Assembly (NCBI GenBank): GCA_038373885.1
Contig: JAWZYV010013141.1
Location: forward strand, 682,001 to 746,000
Reading direction: 5' to 3'
Source: Cheiracanthium punctorium
Taxonomy: Eukaryota; Arthropoda; Arachnida; Araneae; Cheiracanthiidae
Length of the DNA: 64,000 nucleotides
Numbering within the stretch: position 1 is the first letter of the stretch; every line of letters begins with the position of its first letter. Under the pieces are notes generated by a model that saw nothing but the letters and a program-made list of their open reading frames with translations, had not been told where the DNA came from and searched no databases. Position numbers and translations under genes: made by a program. Of the stretch, positions 22,985 to 33,689 are shown piece by piece.

Positions 22985-24240
22985 ATGCCAAAAAAACCTG
23001 TAAATGACCCTGTAATGACCCCAATCCTGTAAATGACCGCATATCATGTGACCAAATTTCATTTCATATGTTGTAGTCCTTAATACATGATGCGCATCAA
23101 ATATATACACATTTTGGAACGATTTTATCTACATATTATTATTTTTTTATTATTATTTAATTCGTTTTAGTCATTATTATATTTTGCACAAATGATTTTT
23201 AAATAATTTTCGCAAAATCAAAAAATCCAATTTAAAATTTTACAAAAATTCGATGCATATAGTTTAAGTTGAGTCACAACCTATCATGTCACCAAACAGG
23301 GGCACGCACAGGATTTTTGGCTGGGGGGGGATGTCCAACTTTTACGGTGGGGGGGGGGGGGGGTTGGGAGGTCCAACTTTAGGGATGATCCAGATTGTCA
23401 AAAATCAGTGATGAAAGACTTTGTTTTCATTAGATGGAATTCATCAAAACTCGTACCATCCAGTTCCCTAAGAATACACTACATAGTACAATAGGAAGGA
23501 AAGTAATAATTGTTCAGTTTTGAGAACAAGATGGTGTTTTATGTTCGCTTTCAGTTCGTTTTTGAAAGTTGAGGAAAACAAGAATTTTTTATTATTATTA
23601 TTTATTAGAACTGAAATTATTGCTACCTTTTTTTGGAATAATTTTATTTACTATAGATATAGGATAATAAACAATCAGGAGGGGGGGAAATATCAAAACC
23701 GACGCTGCTGCCCCCCCCCCTTATGTACACCACTGTCACCAAACTTACTTTCATTCCCCGTAGTCTATATTTCGTGATACTAGAACAGAAATTTATGCAT
23801 TTTGAAACAATTTTCACAAGATCTCAAAATTTGTTTAATTCGACCCCTATATTTAAGTTGAGTGACCACCTATCATGTCACCCAATATCATTTCATTCAC
23901 TTTAGTCATTATTACATGATGCACAAAGATTTATGCAGCTTGAAACAATTTTCTCAAAATCTGATCATAATTTAAAAAAAAAATTCAACATCTATAGTTT
24001 AAGTTGAGTGACCACCTATCATTTCATTTACTTTAGTTGTTACGTGATGCACAAACAAATTTTATGCATTTCGAAACAAATTTTGCAATACCTCAAAATC
24101 TAATCAATTTTTTTTTTTTAATTTGACACCTATATTTTAAGTTGAGTGACCACCTATCATTTTACCAAATTTTGTTTCTTTGCTCCAATCGTTTTTACAT
24201 GATGCACAAAAAAAAAAAAGAAGCGTCACTAACAGATTGA
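22985..24240. repeat. diverged tandem array of ~130-bp units
   Basis: The phrase order gtttaagttgagtgaccacc, tatcatgtcacca, catttcatttgctttagtc, attacatgatgcacaaa, atttatgcatttcgaaaca, atttt...caaaatctaatc recurs about four to five times (around 23030, 23270+23744, 23860, 24000, 24135). Copies are diverged. A hAT MITE splits one unit. Confidence 0.75.
23297..23735. mobile_element. hAT MITE, CAGGGGCACGCACAGG ends
   Basis: A perfect 8-bp duplication tcaccaaa (23289-23296, 23736-23743) flanks ends caggggcacgcacagg and ttatgtacaccactg. The interior has G7-G17 runs. 439 bp. The short + strand ORFs inside are not genes. Confidence 0.93.
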
Positions 24241-24692
24241 CAGACAAACTTTTTTTTGACAGTCATTCTGGATTCCCAGGTGCTTGAAACAGATAGAATT
24301 AGCAAAATTTTTGAATTTCAAGTAATGTACAGACAAAAGTCTAATTTTATTTACATATACATTCAATATAATCAGTTTTCTTAAACTTAATTATTTGAAT
24401 CCTAATATGATAGACATAAAAGAATAAGGTGAATTTTGTACTTCAAAATTTTTTCTGAAAAGTTACATATGACATATTATATTGGGGCCATTCCATGCAA
24501 GGACTGATATAACAGGGTTGACGCTCCGAGAATTATATTTGCTCTAAATAAAATGAACTTTCTGATAGCGATGACATATTTCATGCACTTCGGAATTTGT
24601 ATTTATTTGTGTCTAAAAAAATTTTCTGAATCCATGATTTTATGTGATGTGTAAGACATAAATCATAATAAAATTCTTTGAAATGAAATATA

Positions 24693-25100
24693 GTAGACCC
24701 TCTTATAATGTGGTAGATACATTCCGTGTTGTAAGAGTCACTTAGATTATACAAACACTTGCAACATCATCAGAAATTATCAAGCAACACAAAAACATCT
24801 GTCCTATTCATCTATCATTATCTATCAAGTTTTACACGAGAACAGATTAAGGCGAAAGGTGGGTAAAGAAAAGAAATTAAATTAAAAATGTAAATATCAG
24901 CATTTTACTTCCTCCTGTAAATTGAATCTTCCAGATTGCCGCCACCTCCCCCCACCACCAACACCACACACACACAAAATTGTATTAATTGATCACTGGT
25001 TGTACAAGTGCTTTTTAGCATGTTATAGGAAAAAGATCGCAAATTTTCTTCATGTTATATGACTCCATCTTATATTTACCTTTGTTATGAGGAGATCTGC
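24693..25100. mobile_element. Tc1/mariner-type MITE, GTAGACCCTCTTATAA ends
   Basis: Ends gtagaccctcttataatg and ttatgaggagatctgc are imperfect inverted repeats next to TA dinucleotides, with internal cttgcaacat/gttgtaagag repeats. Degenerate. Confidence 0.55.
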
Positions 25101-25331
25101 TATATGTCATGAACATATGAGTGTAAGTGAAATTTGTACATCAGATAAAACTTAATGGTAACTAATCTGAAAATTTGAGCAAGTTATATTTTAATATCTA
25201 CTTCCTTTATATGCCTCTGCTGTAAACCCTTAGAGTTTTATAAACTAAACATAATGTAATTGATGAAAAGAGGTAATTGATAATAAAGATCAATATACAT
25301 GATTTTTCAAAAAGATGGTAACATGATTTAA

Positions 25332-25850
25332 CCCTTTAAGGCACAGTGATCCCGCTCTGGGAACACCCAACTCTGACATTTTGACTGCTGCCCGTCACGA
25401 AGAATAGATTTTATTTCTATAAAAATAGTGGCGTGTGACACAGCTCCACGAGAATCCTTTACTTTTGAGCACGTCATTTCCCGTAAAAAAAAAATGGTCC
25501 CGATTACTTTTAACAGCATTGACATCTGCTGAAAAATGGAAGAATGCAAAGAACAGCTGGATAGATTGCCCAATGTTGTAAAAAGGGCAGCTGTTGCCAT
25601 CGCTCGACTTAACTACCAGCAAGATGGCGGACGATCGAAACGTTCATCGCGTGCCACAGATCTAGAGACCCTTTTTTGACGACAGCTGGCTGTGTGTGGA
25701 CACAGCCAGCTGCATCGTCAAAAAAAGGGTCTCTAGATCTGTGGCAAGCGATGAACGTTTCGATCGTCCACCATCTTGCTGGTAGTTAAGTCGAGCGATG
25801 GCAACGGCTGCCCTTTTTACAGCATTGGGAAAGGGCTGTGCCTCAAAGGG
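25332..25850. mobile_element. TTAA fold-back MITE, copy 2
   Basis: TTAA at 25328-25331 and 25851-25854. Here the left arm carries the long tail. On the + strand it holds an ORF of 47 codons (25536-25679) reading MEECKEQLDRLPN then RAAVAIARLNYQQDGGRSKR then SSRATDLETLF. The right arm repeats the second half in inverse orientation. Confidence 0.9.
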
Positions 25851-25853
25851 TTA

Positions 25854-26496
25854 ATTCTTTATCTATCAGAGATAAGTGGGCAACTTAAATTGAAAAAAAT
25901 GTTGAAAGTAAAGCTGTGAAAAAGATTACGCAACAAAAATCTCTTTTTGATTTTCAAAAAATTACATTTCATAAATTTGTATATGAGCCTTGTGCAAAAT
26001 ATTCCCAATTAGTAAAATAAGCCCCATGCACTAATGAGGTGATGGACAAAATTTGAAAATTACATTCTAAAATGTGTCAGTATGAAAATAAATATATGCT
26101 GATTTAAACCACTTTCAACGGCTCAAAAGAGAAAAAATCACTTTGAATGATTGGAATTTTGGGATCATACGGAAATTACGAAAGAAAATACTTTTTTTCC
26201 TTTCAAGCAATAAACATTTACGTTAAAAATCATGTATAATCCTCAATCACTTTTGTTTAGATATGTCTCAGAGATGTTTTAGGATGAAAGTCTGAAATTT
26301 TTGTACGTCACCACATTAGTGTATGGGGCACATTTTACTAATTGGGGATCTTTTGTGTGGGGCTTTTTACAAATTTAAAAGGTGTAATGTTTTGAAAATT
26401 GAGAGGAATTTTTTCTTAATGTAGTCTTTTATCCTACTTTATTTTGAACATTTTACCCCATATATATTTCCCACTTATCTCTAATAGATAAAGAAT
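25854..26496. mobile_element. mariner-like MITE, copy 1
   Basis: The ends attctttatctatcagagat... and ...ctaatagataaagaat are inverted repeats of about 27 bp (26 matches). The interior (ccccatgcactaatgaggtg, gtgtatggggcacattttac) is homologous to the element at 46801-47468. 643 bp, no intact ORF. Confidence 0.75.
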
Positions 26497-26644
26497 AAAG
26501 CATATTACCGCCTTTTTGAGGTGAATAATAACACCTGTATAATTAACTATTATATATTATACTTGTGAAATAAAGTGTTTAATTCCACTCATTAAAATAG
26601 AATGAGCTTACTTGCCAACCCAGTATAAGTATTAATGACAACAC

Positions 26645-27149
26645 TCAAAGAATCTTAGCCTTAGAAAACTGAAATCGATGATTGGAATTCCAACAATGTG
26701 AGGCAATAGAAGATTTGGAAAGTTCGTGCTTAGAGACATATCTCTCATGCTCTTTGAGCCTAAAATTTGAGAGCTCTTCTGGTCTGAACAATATAGCCCA
26801 AATCACAAGATTCACAAGGAATATAATAAACACCCCAACGGTTCTCAGTAGGAATAGGATCTTTAAGGGAAGAAAATTTAAGTTTATTAACAGGTTTAAA
26901 AATGACTTTGAAACCGAAATTTTTGAGAAGTTTCGAAATTTTGTAGCATAAAGGTGAAAAGAAAGGTAGTACAATTAATTCGTTGTGAAAATTAATAGTA
27001 TTAGTAGAAGTATTAGGCTTATTAAATTTAGAAACAGCTTTATCAATAATAGAGGGGCTAAAACCACGAGAAACAGCTAAGGATTTTAAGTAACTAATTT
27101 CGTTATTAAGAGAAGAAGAATCAGAGCAAATTTTGATAGCACGAAACAC
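26645..27149 (-). pseudogene. Penelope-like element relic with GIY-YIG endonuclease
   Basis: On the - strand a 129-codon reading frame ends ...GVYYIPCESCDLGYIVQTRR. A frameshift near 26765 moves the reading to ...RLKEHERYVSK then SKSSIASHCWNSNHRFQFSK. GVYxIPC, C-x-x-GYI-x-QTxR, RLxEH and the HxF/AKIL ending are the core of the GIY-YIG domain that follows the reverse transcriptase in Penelope-like elements. The reverse transcriptase itself is absent apart from the region just before the domain (KFNKPNTST, KLLKNFGFKVIFKP). It lies entirely in the 688-bp spacer between the two 1410-bp repeats. Confidence 0.85.
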
Positions 27150-27215
27150 ATAAGTGTAAAAAGCAGAAAGTTTTTGCTGGTAAGGATGATTAGATAGGGC
27201 ATGAAGAAGTAGGAA

Positions 27216-27248
27216 CTGAAGAAGTTCAAAACAATTTTTGAACGAAAC
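27216..27248 (+). other. hammerhead-like motif near the Penelope relic
   Basis: CTGAAGA (27216-27222), then a perfect 8-bp stem GTTCAAAA/TTTTGAAC with loop caat (27224-27243), then GAAAC (27244-27248). This matches the CUGANGA / stem II / GAAA core of hammerhead ribozymes except for one extra A at 27223. It is on the strand opposite to the Penelope coding sequence. Stems I and III are not evident. Confidence 0.25.
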
Positions 27249-27429
27249 GCGTATCCTTTTTCCTTTTACTTCTTATGTGTGTTTTTTACAAAGTTTTTTA
27301 ATTACTTTATCGTTTAACACCAGTATTTTGAGTGTTTTTTCAGTAAACATAATGTAATTGATGAAAAGAGGTAATTGATAATAAAGATCAATATACTTGA
27401 TTTCTCAAAAAGATGGTAACATGATTTAA

Positions 27430-27948
27430 CCCTTTAAGGTGCAGTGATCCCCCTCTGGGAACACCCAACTCTGACGTTTTGACTGCTGCCCGTCACGAAG
27501 AATAGATTTGATTTCTATAAAAATAGTGGCGTGTGACACAGCTCCACGAGAATCCTTTACTTTTGAGCACGTCATTTCCCGTAAAAAAAAAATGGTCCCG
27601 ATTACTTTTATCAGCATTGACATCTGCTGAAAAATGGAGGAATGCAAAGAACAGCTGGATAGATTACCCAATGCTGTAAAAAGGGCAGCCGTTGCCATCG
27701 CTCGACTTAACTACCAGCAAGATGGCGGACGATCGAAACGTTCATCGCGTGCCACAGATCTAGAGACCCTTTTTTGACGACAGCTGGCTGTGTGTGGACA
27801 CAGCCAGCTGCATCGTCAAAAAAAGGGTCTCTAGATCTGTGGCAAGCGATGAACGTTTCGATCGTCCACCATCTTGCTGGTAGTTAAGTCGAGCGATGGC
27901 AACGGCTGCCCTTTTTACAGCATTGGGAAAGGGCTGTGCCTCAAAGGG
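27430..27948. mobile_element. TTAA fold-back MITE, copy 3 (within repeat B)
   Basis: TTAA at 27426-27429 and 27949-27952. Structure and length (519 bp) are as for copy 2, because it was duplicated with the surrounding sequence and not inserted independently. Confidence 0.9.
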
Positions 27949-27951
27949 TTA

Positions 27952-28594
27952 ATTCTTTATCTATCAGGGATAAGTGGGCAACTTAAATTGAAAAAAATGT
28001 TGAAAGTAAAGCTGTGAAAAAGATTACGCAACAAAAATCTCTTTTTGATTTTCAAAAAATTACATTTCATAAATTTGTATATGAGCCTTGTGCAAAATAT
28101 TCCCAATTAGTAAAATAAGCCCCATGCACTAATGAGGTGATGGACAAAATTTGAAAATTACATTCTAAAATGTGTCAGTATGAAAATAAATATATGCTGA
28201 TTTAAACCACTTTCAACGGCTCAAAAGAGAAAAAATCACTTTGAATGATTGGAATTTTGGGATCATACGGAAATTACGAAAGAAAATACTTTTTTTCCTT
28301 TCAAGCAATAAACATTTACGTTAAAAATCATGTATAATCCTCAATCACTTTTGTTTAGATATGTCTCAGAGATGTTTTAGGATGAAAGTCTGAAATTTTT
28401 GTACGTCACCACATTAGTGTATGGGGCACATTTTACTAATTGGGGATCTTTTGTGTGGGGCTTTTTACAAATTTAAAAGGTGTAATGTTTTGAAAATTGA
28501 GAGGAATTTTTTCTTAATGTAGTCTTTTATCCTACTTTATTTTGAACATTTTACCCCATATATATTTCCCACTTATCTCTAATAGATAAAGAAT
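27952..28594. mobile_element. mariner-like MITE, copy 2 (within repeat B)
   Basis: Duplicate of 25854-26496, offset by 2098 bases. Confidence 0.75.
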
Positions 28595-28785
28595 AAAGCA
28601 TATTACCGCCTTTTTGAGGTGAATAATAACACCTGTATAATTAACTATTATATATTATACTTGTGAAATAAAGTGTTTAATTCCACTCATTAAAATAGAA
28701 TGAGCTTACTTGCCAACCCAGTATAAGTATTAATGACAACACTCAAAGAATCTGGTATTTAAAGAGTAAAATTAATAAATAACTT

Positions 28786-29045
28786 TGTTAATTACACATA
28801 TACATATAAAAAATAGTACAGTGCAAATATTCCATGTGGTACAAAGAGACATTCTTTATTATCTGTAAAAAGTAGAAACTTTCACAGAGCAGGTAAGTGA
28901 GAACTCACTAAAAGTTCATTATTAATTTTACTCACTTCTCTGCCTGTTTGAAAGGTAGGATGTTTTTACAGTTGAAGAAGGGTGGATCCTTCTTAAACGA
29001 AATGTTTGTACTATACTATTTTTTTATATGTGTGTCGTTTACAGA
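28786..29045. repeat. long imperfect inverted repeat (~255 bp)
   Basis: The left arm (ttacacatatacatataaaa, atagtacagtgcaaatatt, later ctgtaaaaagtag and gagcaggtaagtgag) pairs with the right arm (ctcacttctctgcctgtttg, gtttttacag, aatgtttgtactatactatt, ttatatgtgtgtcgtt). The latter half (ttgaagaaggg...ccttcttaaacgaaatg, tgtgtgtcgtttacagagttc) resembles 27210-27310 beside the Penelope relic. Confidence 0.5.
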
Positions 29046-29937
29046 GTTCTTTATATCAACTTTGTAAACAGCACATCCATATAAGTATTCCCCAATACTT
29101 TTTCCTTCATAAATGTTATGCACTTGTAGTTTTCAAAAATACCAAGCCTCCTCTGTAAATTAAAAAAATAAACCAAGGTTGCCACCTGTCAGAGCAAAAC
29201 TGGAACGGTCAAGGAATTTTTTTCTGTCTGTAAAAGTCAGGGAAAATTGCAAATTTTGACTCAGAGTCCCTAGAAAATTATCGGAAGTCCACATTTAATT
29301 ATCCACTTGTCATAAGTTAGGAATGCTCCAAATATGATTTGTCCTGGTTGTACAAAGGGTTAATATCTATATTAATAGGGAGTTGTAAATTCCATGTATA
29401 TCATAACAGAGTAGGCGGAAATTTTTCAAAAAAGTTCTGGGAAAGTCACAGAATTCCATTCTAGAAACTGAATTGCAACCTAGTAAACACACCTCTCAAT
29501 GAAAGTTTTCATCTGAATAGTTGTTTCTAGCATTTATTGCAGTTGCAACTAGATATATAGTTTAGATATACTCCTATGAACAGCATTAGTAGCTCTTCTT
29601 TACTAACATTTAAATTAGTAAATAAAAGCTATTCAAGGCCGTATACAGGGGTCCCCCCCCCCGAAATTTAAAATTTTGTTAACAAAATAATGATAAGTCT
29701 TTTTGTGAAAACTTCAGCCTTTTTCATACTTTGGCCCTCCTCCGAAACGAGTATTTGACTTCAAAAGGCAGACAAAGGGAATTTTATAGTATTTTATATC
29801 CTTTTCTCTTTAGTATCAGATAGAAAAGAGAGGTGTGTGAAACATTGATAATGGGTTTGCCACCTGCTGCGTTTTAGTAAAAAAATTAAGTGAAATCTTA
29901 GTAATTATAGTTGCTATTGAACTAATCTGCTTATGTC

Positions 29938-30251
29938 CAGTGATGTAGCCAGAAATTTTTCGTGTGTGTGTGTGGGGGGGGGGGGAGGTTACGACTACTG
30001 CAACTCATATATATATGTATACGTGTGTGGGATAAGGGAGTGAAAAATATACATTTTGTATGGCAAAAAATTCCTCATGAGTTACATTCATACGTACGTA
30101 CGTACAGACGGCATGGAAAAACTCGCCGCTGGTCAAAATGAGTTGCAGACGCGTTAATAGGATCATGCATGATAGCCTATGATGAGATGCATGGGAAAAA
30201 AAATTTTAAATTATGGCCGCCCTAACCCCCTCCCCCTTGGCTACACCACTG
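29938..30251. mobile_element. hAT MITE, GGCGTAGCC family, long variant
   Basis: A perfect 8-bp duplication cttatgtc (29930-29937, 30252-30259). Ends are cagtgatgtagccag and cttggctacaccactg. Compared with the short copies it has about 140 extra bases between the cctcatg block and the ccctaaccccc block. 314 bp. Confidence 0.95.
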
Positions 30252-31149
30252 CTTATGTCTACTCCTAAAGGTTAAAAAGTAGGGATTTTTATTTTAATTT
30301 CCATTTACTTGCAAAATATTTATCCAACTTCATTAAAATAAATTATTTAGTAGTAAGCCTTCACATTAGAAATCCTGATTAGAATGGGAAATGAGATAAT
30401 CATTCTCTAATTTATCATTTTTTAAAAACAGATTTAGGCATTTTTCGTTTTAAGTGCACCAAAAATTCAAATGTTTAGAAGGTAGATAAATGGAACTAAC
30501 AAATTAAAGAAAAGCATAATGGGGTAGTCTAAGCCCGGAACACACCTTTTAACCCCTGTAAATTTATATAAGTGAAAAACAGCCCCCCCCCCTCTCAATT
30601 GCAAAATGATACATTTAGGAATAAATTGGTGTCTTCGTAAGTCATAACAAACATGCTAAGAAGTAACTCAAAAAAAATGTTTTTCATTTTTTATTTTTCA
30701 GCAGTTTCCGGAGTTTGCCGATCAATAGTACGCTTTAAAATGAACATTAATGTTTTTGCTGCGCTATTGACGTAATACTAATGCATGTGTCAAAAAATTC
30801 CTAACTCGAAGTTTGTTATGTGTCATTCCTATTAAAAAAAGGGGGAAGAAAGATGTTGCCTCCTGATTAACGTATTGCGAACTGCTCTCCGAAATAGATC
30901 TCTAACAAATAAAGAAAAAAAAAAAGTCGTAAGTTCGGAGTTTTCAGTATCGTTGCCAAATTCTGCTTTTCAAAAGTTTCGCGGAATAGATCGGACTCAT
31001 CGTTAGTGATGTCACCTGAGAGTAGAAAAAGGAGGGAGAGACAAACGGGAAAAGATTTTATAGGATTTATTTTTTAAATTTTTTTTTTTAAGTTTGACAG
31101 AAATTTGCTGTTTGCTTTATGTTTGGTTTCGATTTTGTTCCATCTGCAC
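30252..31149. other. no gene seen
   Basis: AT-rich with a C10 run near 30584 and A-rich tracts. No coding or repeat structure recognised. Confidence 0.5.
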
Positions 31150-31230
31150 CAGTGTTTCCCAACCCTTTCCACCTGCGGACCGATGAAAATTGGAAATATA
31201 CATGGTGAACCAGTGTCACCCAAAACAAAA
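31150..31230. mobile_element. hAT left end, CAGTGTTTCCCAACC type (fragment)
   Basis: cagtgtttcccaaccctttc followed by cacctgcggaccgatgaaaa is the 5' start of a Charlie-like hAT. A related fragment (gctctcaacctttttacacctgcagaccggcgaaaa) begins near 46567. No right end with matching duplication was found. Confidence 0.5.
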
Positions 31231-31242
31231 GAGATCCGTTAT

Positions 31243-31904
31243 GCCTTTAACGCGCAGTGATCCCGCTCTGGGAACACCAAACTCTGACGTTTTGACTATT
31301 GCCGTCACGAAGAATAGATTTCATTTCTATAAAAATAGTTGCGGGTGACATAGCTCCACGAGAATCCTTTACTTTTTCAGCACGTCATTTCCCGTCAAAA
31401 AATGCTCACGGTTATTTTTAACAGCACTGACATCTTCTGAAAAATGGAAGAATGAGAGAACAGATGGATAGATTGCCCAATGCTGAAAAAAGGGCAGCCG
31501 TTGCCATCGCTCGACCTAACTATCAGCAAGATGGCGGACGATCGAAACGTTCATCGCGTGCCACAGATCTAGAGACTCTTTTTTTACGACAGCTGGCTGT
31601 GTTCGATCGTCTGCCATCTTGCTGATAGTTAAGTCGAGCGATGGCAACGGCTGCCCTTTTTTCAGCATTGGGAAATCTATCCAGCTGATCTCGCATTCTT
31701 CCTTTTTCAGCAGGTGTCAGTGCCGTTAAATATAATCGTGACAATTTTTTTACGGAAAATGACGTGCTCAAAAGTAAAGGATTCTCGTGGAGCTATGTCA
31801 CCCGCAACTATTTTTATAGAAATCAAATCGATTCTTCGTGACTGGCAACTGTCAAAACGTCAGAGTTTGGTGTTCCCAGAACGGGAACACTGCGCGTTAA
31901 AGGG
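31243..31904. mobile_element. TTAA fold-back MITE, copy 4 (both arms long)
   Basis: The right TTAA is at 31905-31908; the left has mutated to ttat (31239-31242). Both arms carry the long tail (gttcccaga..cgggaac, ttcttcgtgactggc, gacgtgct), making this the most complete fold-back in the window. 662 bp. On the - strand it reads MRDQLDRFPNAEKRAAVAIA then RLNYQQDGR. Confidence 0.85.
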
Positions 31905-32035
31905 TTAAGCGCGGCCCTTTATATGTGCCTATGCTTATGATCTCACTGGGAACTTGTGTGGCCAAGTGTTGCATTTGAAACTAATATGTAGAAACAAGAC
32001 TTCCCCCCAAAAAATGTTTTTCTGACGCTGAGAAC

Positions 32036-32202
32036 CAATGTTTTGACGCAGCTGGCTGTGCGCCTGCGTCAAAAAAGGGCCTCTAGATCTGTGGCACGCG
32101 ATGAACGCTTCGATCGTCCGCCATCTTGCTGGTAGTTAAGTCGAGCGATGGCAACGGCTGCCCTTCTTTCAGCATTGGGAAAGGGTTGCTCCTCAAAATG
32201 TT
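32036..32202. mobile_element. TTAA fold-back MITE, half copy
   Basis: Only the right arm from the central agctggctgtg to aaagggttgctcctcaaaat is present, in a short-arm form. No TTAA is preserved. Confidence 0.7.
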
Positions 32203-32236
32203 ATAAAACATCAACGTAGTCGTATTTGCACTAAAC

Positions 32237-33035
32237 TAAGGTGACCATACGTCCTCGAAATTAGAGGACAGTCCCCAATTATAGATCTTTTTTTCATTTT
32301 GTCCCCAAAAATACTTTGCCTTCTTGGGGACGCGAAAAGTCCCCAAATTTAAAAATTTGTTCTTTTTCCCTGAAAGTTTCCGTTTAGTTTATTTCTTTCA
32401 GAAAAAAACTGAAGACATAAAAAAATAAAACAGCTAAAAGCGCCTTCTACTCAGAGAAACAATGAAATTCGATCTCTGAAAACGTTTGTTGTCATTGTGT
32501 GTGTAGCGTGTACAGACATTTAATGAAATATTCGACTATGAGCCAAATTTTCCATTTCAGTTTTCTTAATGATTAATCACTTTTCATGAAGAATCATGCT
32601 TTAAATATGAAACTGACGTACGGAATTTTTCTTGCACTCTCATATGCGCCACTGCACTCTCACTTGCGCCAATGTAAAAAGCAATGTCTTCTGAAAAATG
32701 CAAATACTATGCCAAAAGTTAAATAAATTGCAATATTTCAACATTATGTTCCTTTCATCTTTCTGGTTTAAATAAATATTTATAAATGAATGAAATACTT
32801 CCATTAATTTATTAGTAATAAGAATACACAATTGATATAAAAAGCTATTAGAGTACTTTTTTAAGTATCAAAGTCAGTCAAGATTTAAAGTATGGGTATA
32901 CTGGTATACATGATAATATGTTGTGTCTTCGAATAAGTCCCCAAAAATATTTTCTAGTGTCCCCAAATTTTCCTCGTATTCGAGGACAATGCTTGATTTG
33001 TTCCCAAAACACTGTTAAGAAATAGGGTCGCCTTA
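32237..33035. mobile_element. hAT MITE, TAAGGTGACCATACGTCC ends
   Basis: A perfect 8-bp duplication cactaaac (32229-32236, 33036-33043) flanks ends taaggtgaccatacgtcctc and aatagggtcgcctta. Internal cgaggaca and gtccccaaa motifs occur at both ends. 799 bp. The short - strand ORFs are not genes. Confidence 0.93.
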
Positions 33036-33689
33036 CACTAAACGCTACTCCGTTACGAATGGTTGTTAACCTGTTCGTTCCCATCGTTCCAAAGACATGT
33101 AAGCTCCGATTCTCCGTCTGTGTTCATCGTTGTTTTCTGACATGGATCTATAGTGCGCCGCTGTGGCCCAGATTATTTTCGCTGGCTCGCACATCTAAGT
33201 ATTCAAAGACTCCTTTTGGGAATCAACGACGGGGACAGAAGGGGGATCTGACTTTTCGCGTCTTTGCAACGATGGGAGAAAACAGGTTAAAGCGAATAAA
33301 ATATTGAAATAATTATTTTTAATTTCGCCCTTCAAAGTTTGCCTGGAGTTACGAAAGCAGCTACAGCGATCCGGTAATTTGAAAGAAAACGGGCTTTTTT
33401 TTTTTGGAAAAAAACGGGGGGGGGGGGTGAAACTTGCTATCGAATATCCGTGTGTCTGTCAGCTATGTAAACTACATATGTCTTCATTTTTTAAATATAA
33501 GTTTTCCCCTTTTGTTAAGTAAGCATTTTATTTTTCTACTATATGTGGTTTTTTAAATTATTTACCGGATAAAGGCGGCCAAATAATAATTGTACACTGG
33601 CTGAGAAATATCTAGAACTGAAAGGAAAATATATGCTATTTGAAATATCGTTAAAACCTTCAGCCAAACTCCAGTGTTATTTACATGCT

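Larger units (their letters stand above)
19696..24260. mobile_element. old repeat body (agctgatgtacccg...), interrupted by four insertions
   Basis: Starts at agctagctgatgtacccgtt and ends in cagattgacagacaaac. The recurring text ccacctatagtttaagttga appears on both sides of the nested TTAA, Tigger-like and hAT insertions, so one older element seems to span the region. No reverse transcriptase or helicase coding sequence is visible. The class is not assigned. Confidence 0.35.
25246..26655. repeat. 1410-bp direct repeat, copy A
   Basis: Begins taaacataatgtaattgatg and ends caacactcaaagaatct. The identical-length copy B is 2098 bases downstream (27344-28753), with only a handful of substitutions (for example gatcccgctctgg against gatccccctctgg) and no indels noticed. 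It contains a TTAA fold-back MITE and a mariner-like MITE. Copies A and B enclose 688 bp with a Penelope-like relic. Confidence 0.93.
27344..28753. repeat. 1410-bp direct repeat, copy B
   Basis: Copy of 25246-26655. The left junction is ttttttcag|taaacataatg and the right junction is aagaatct|ggtattt. See copy A. Confidence 0.93.
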
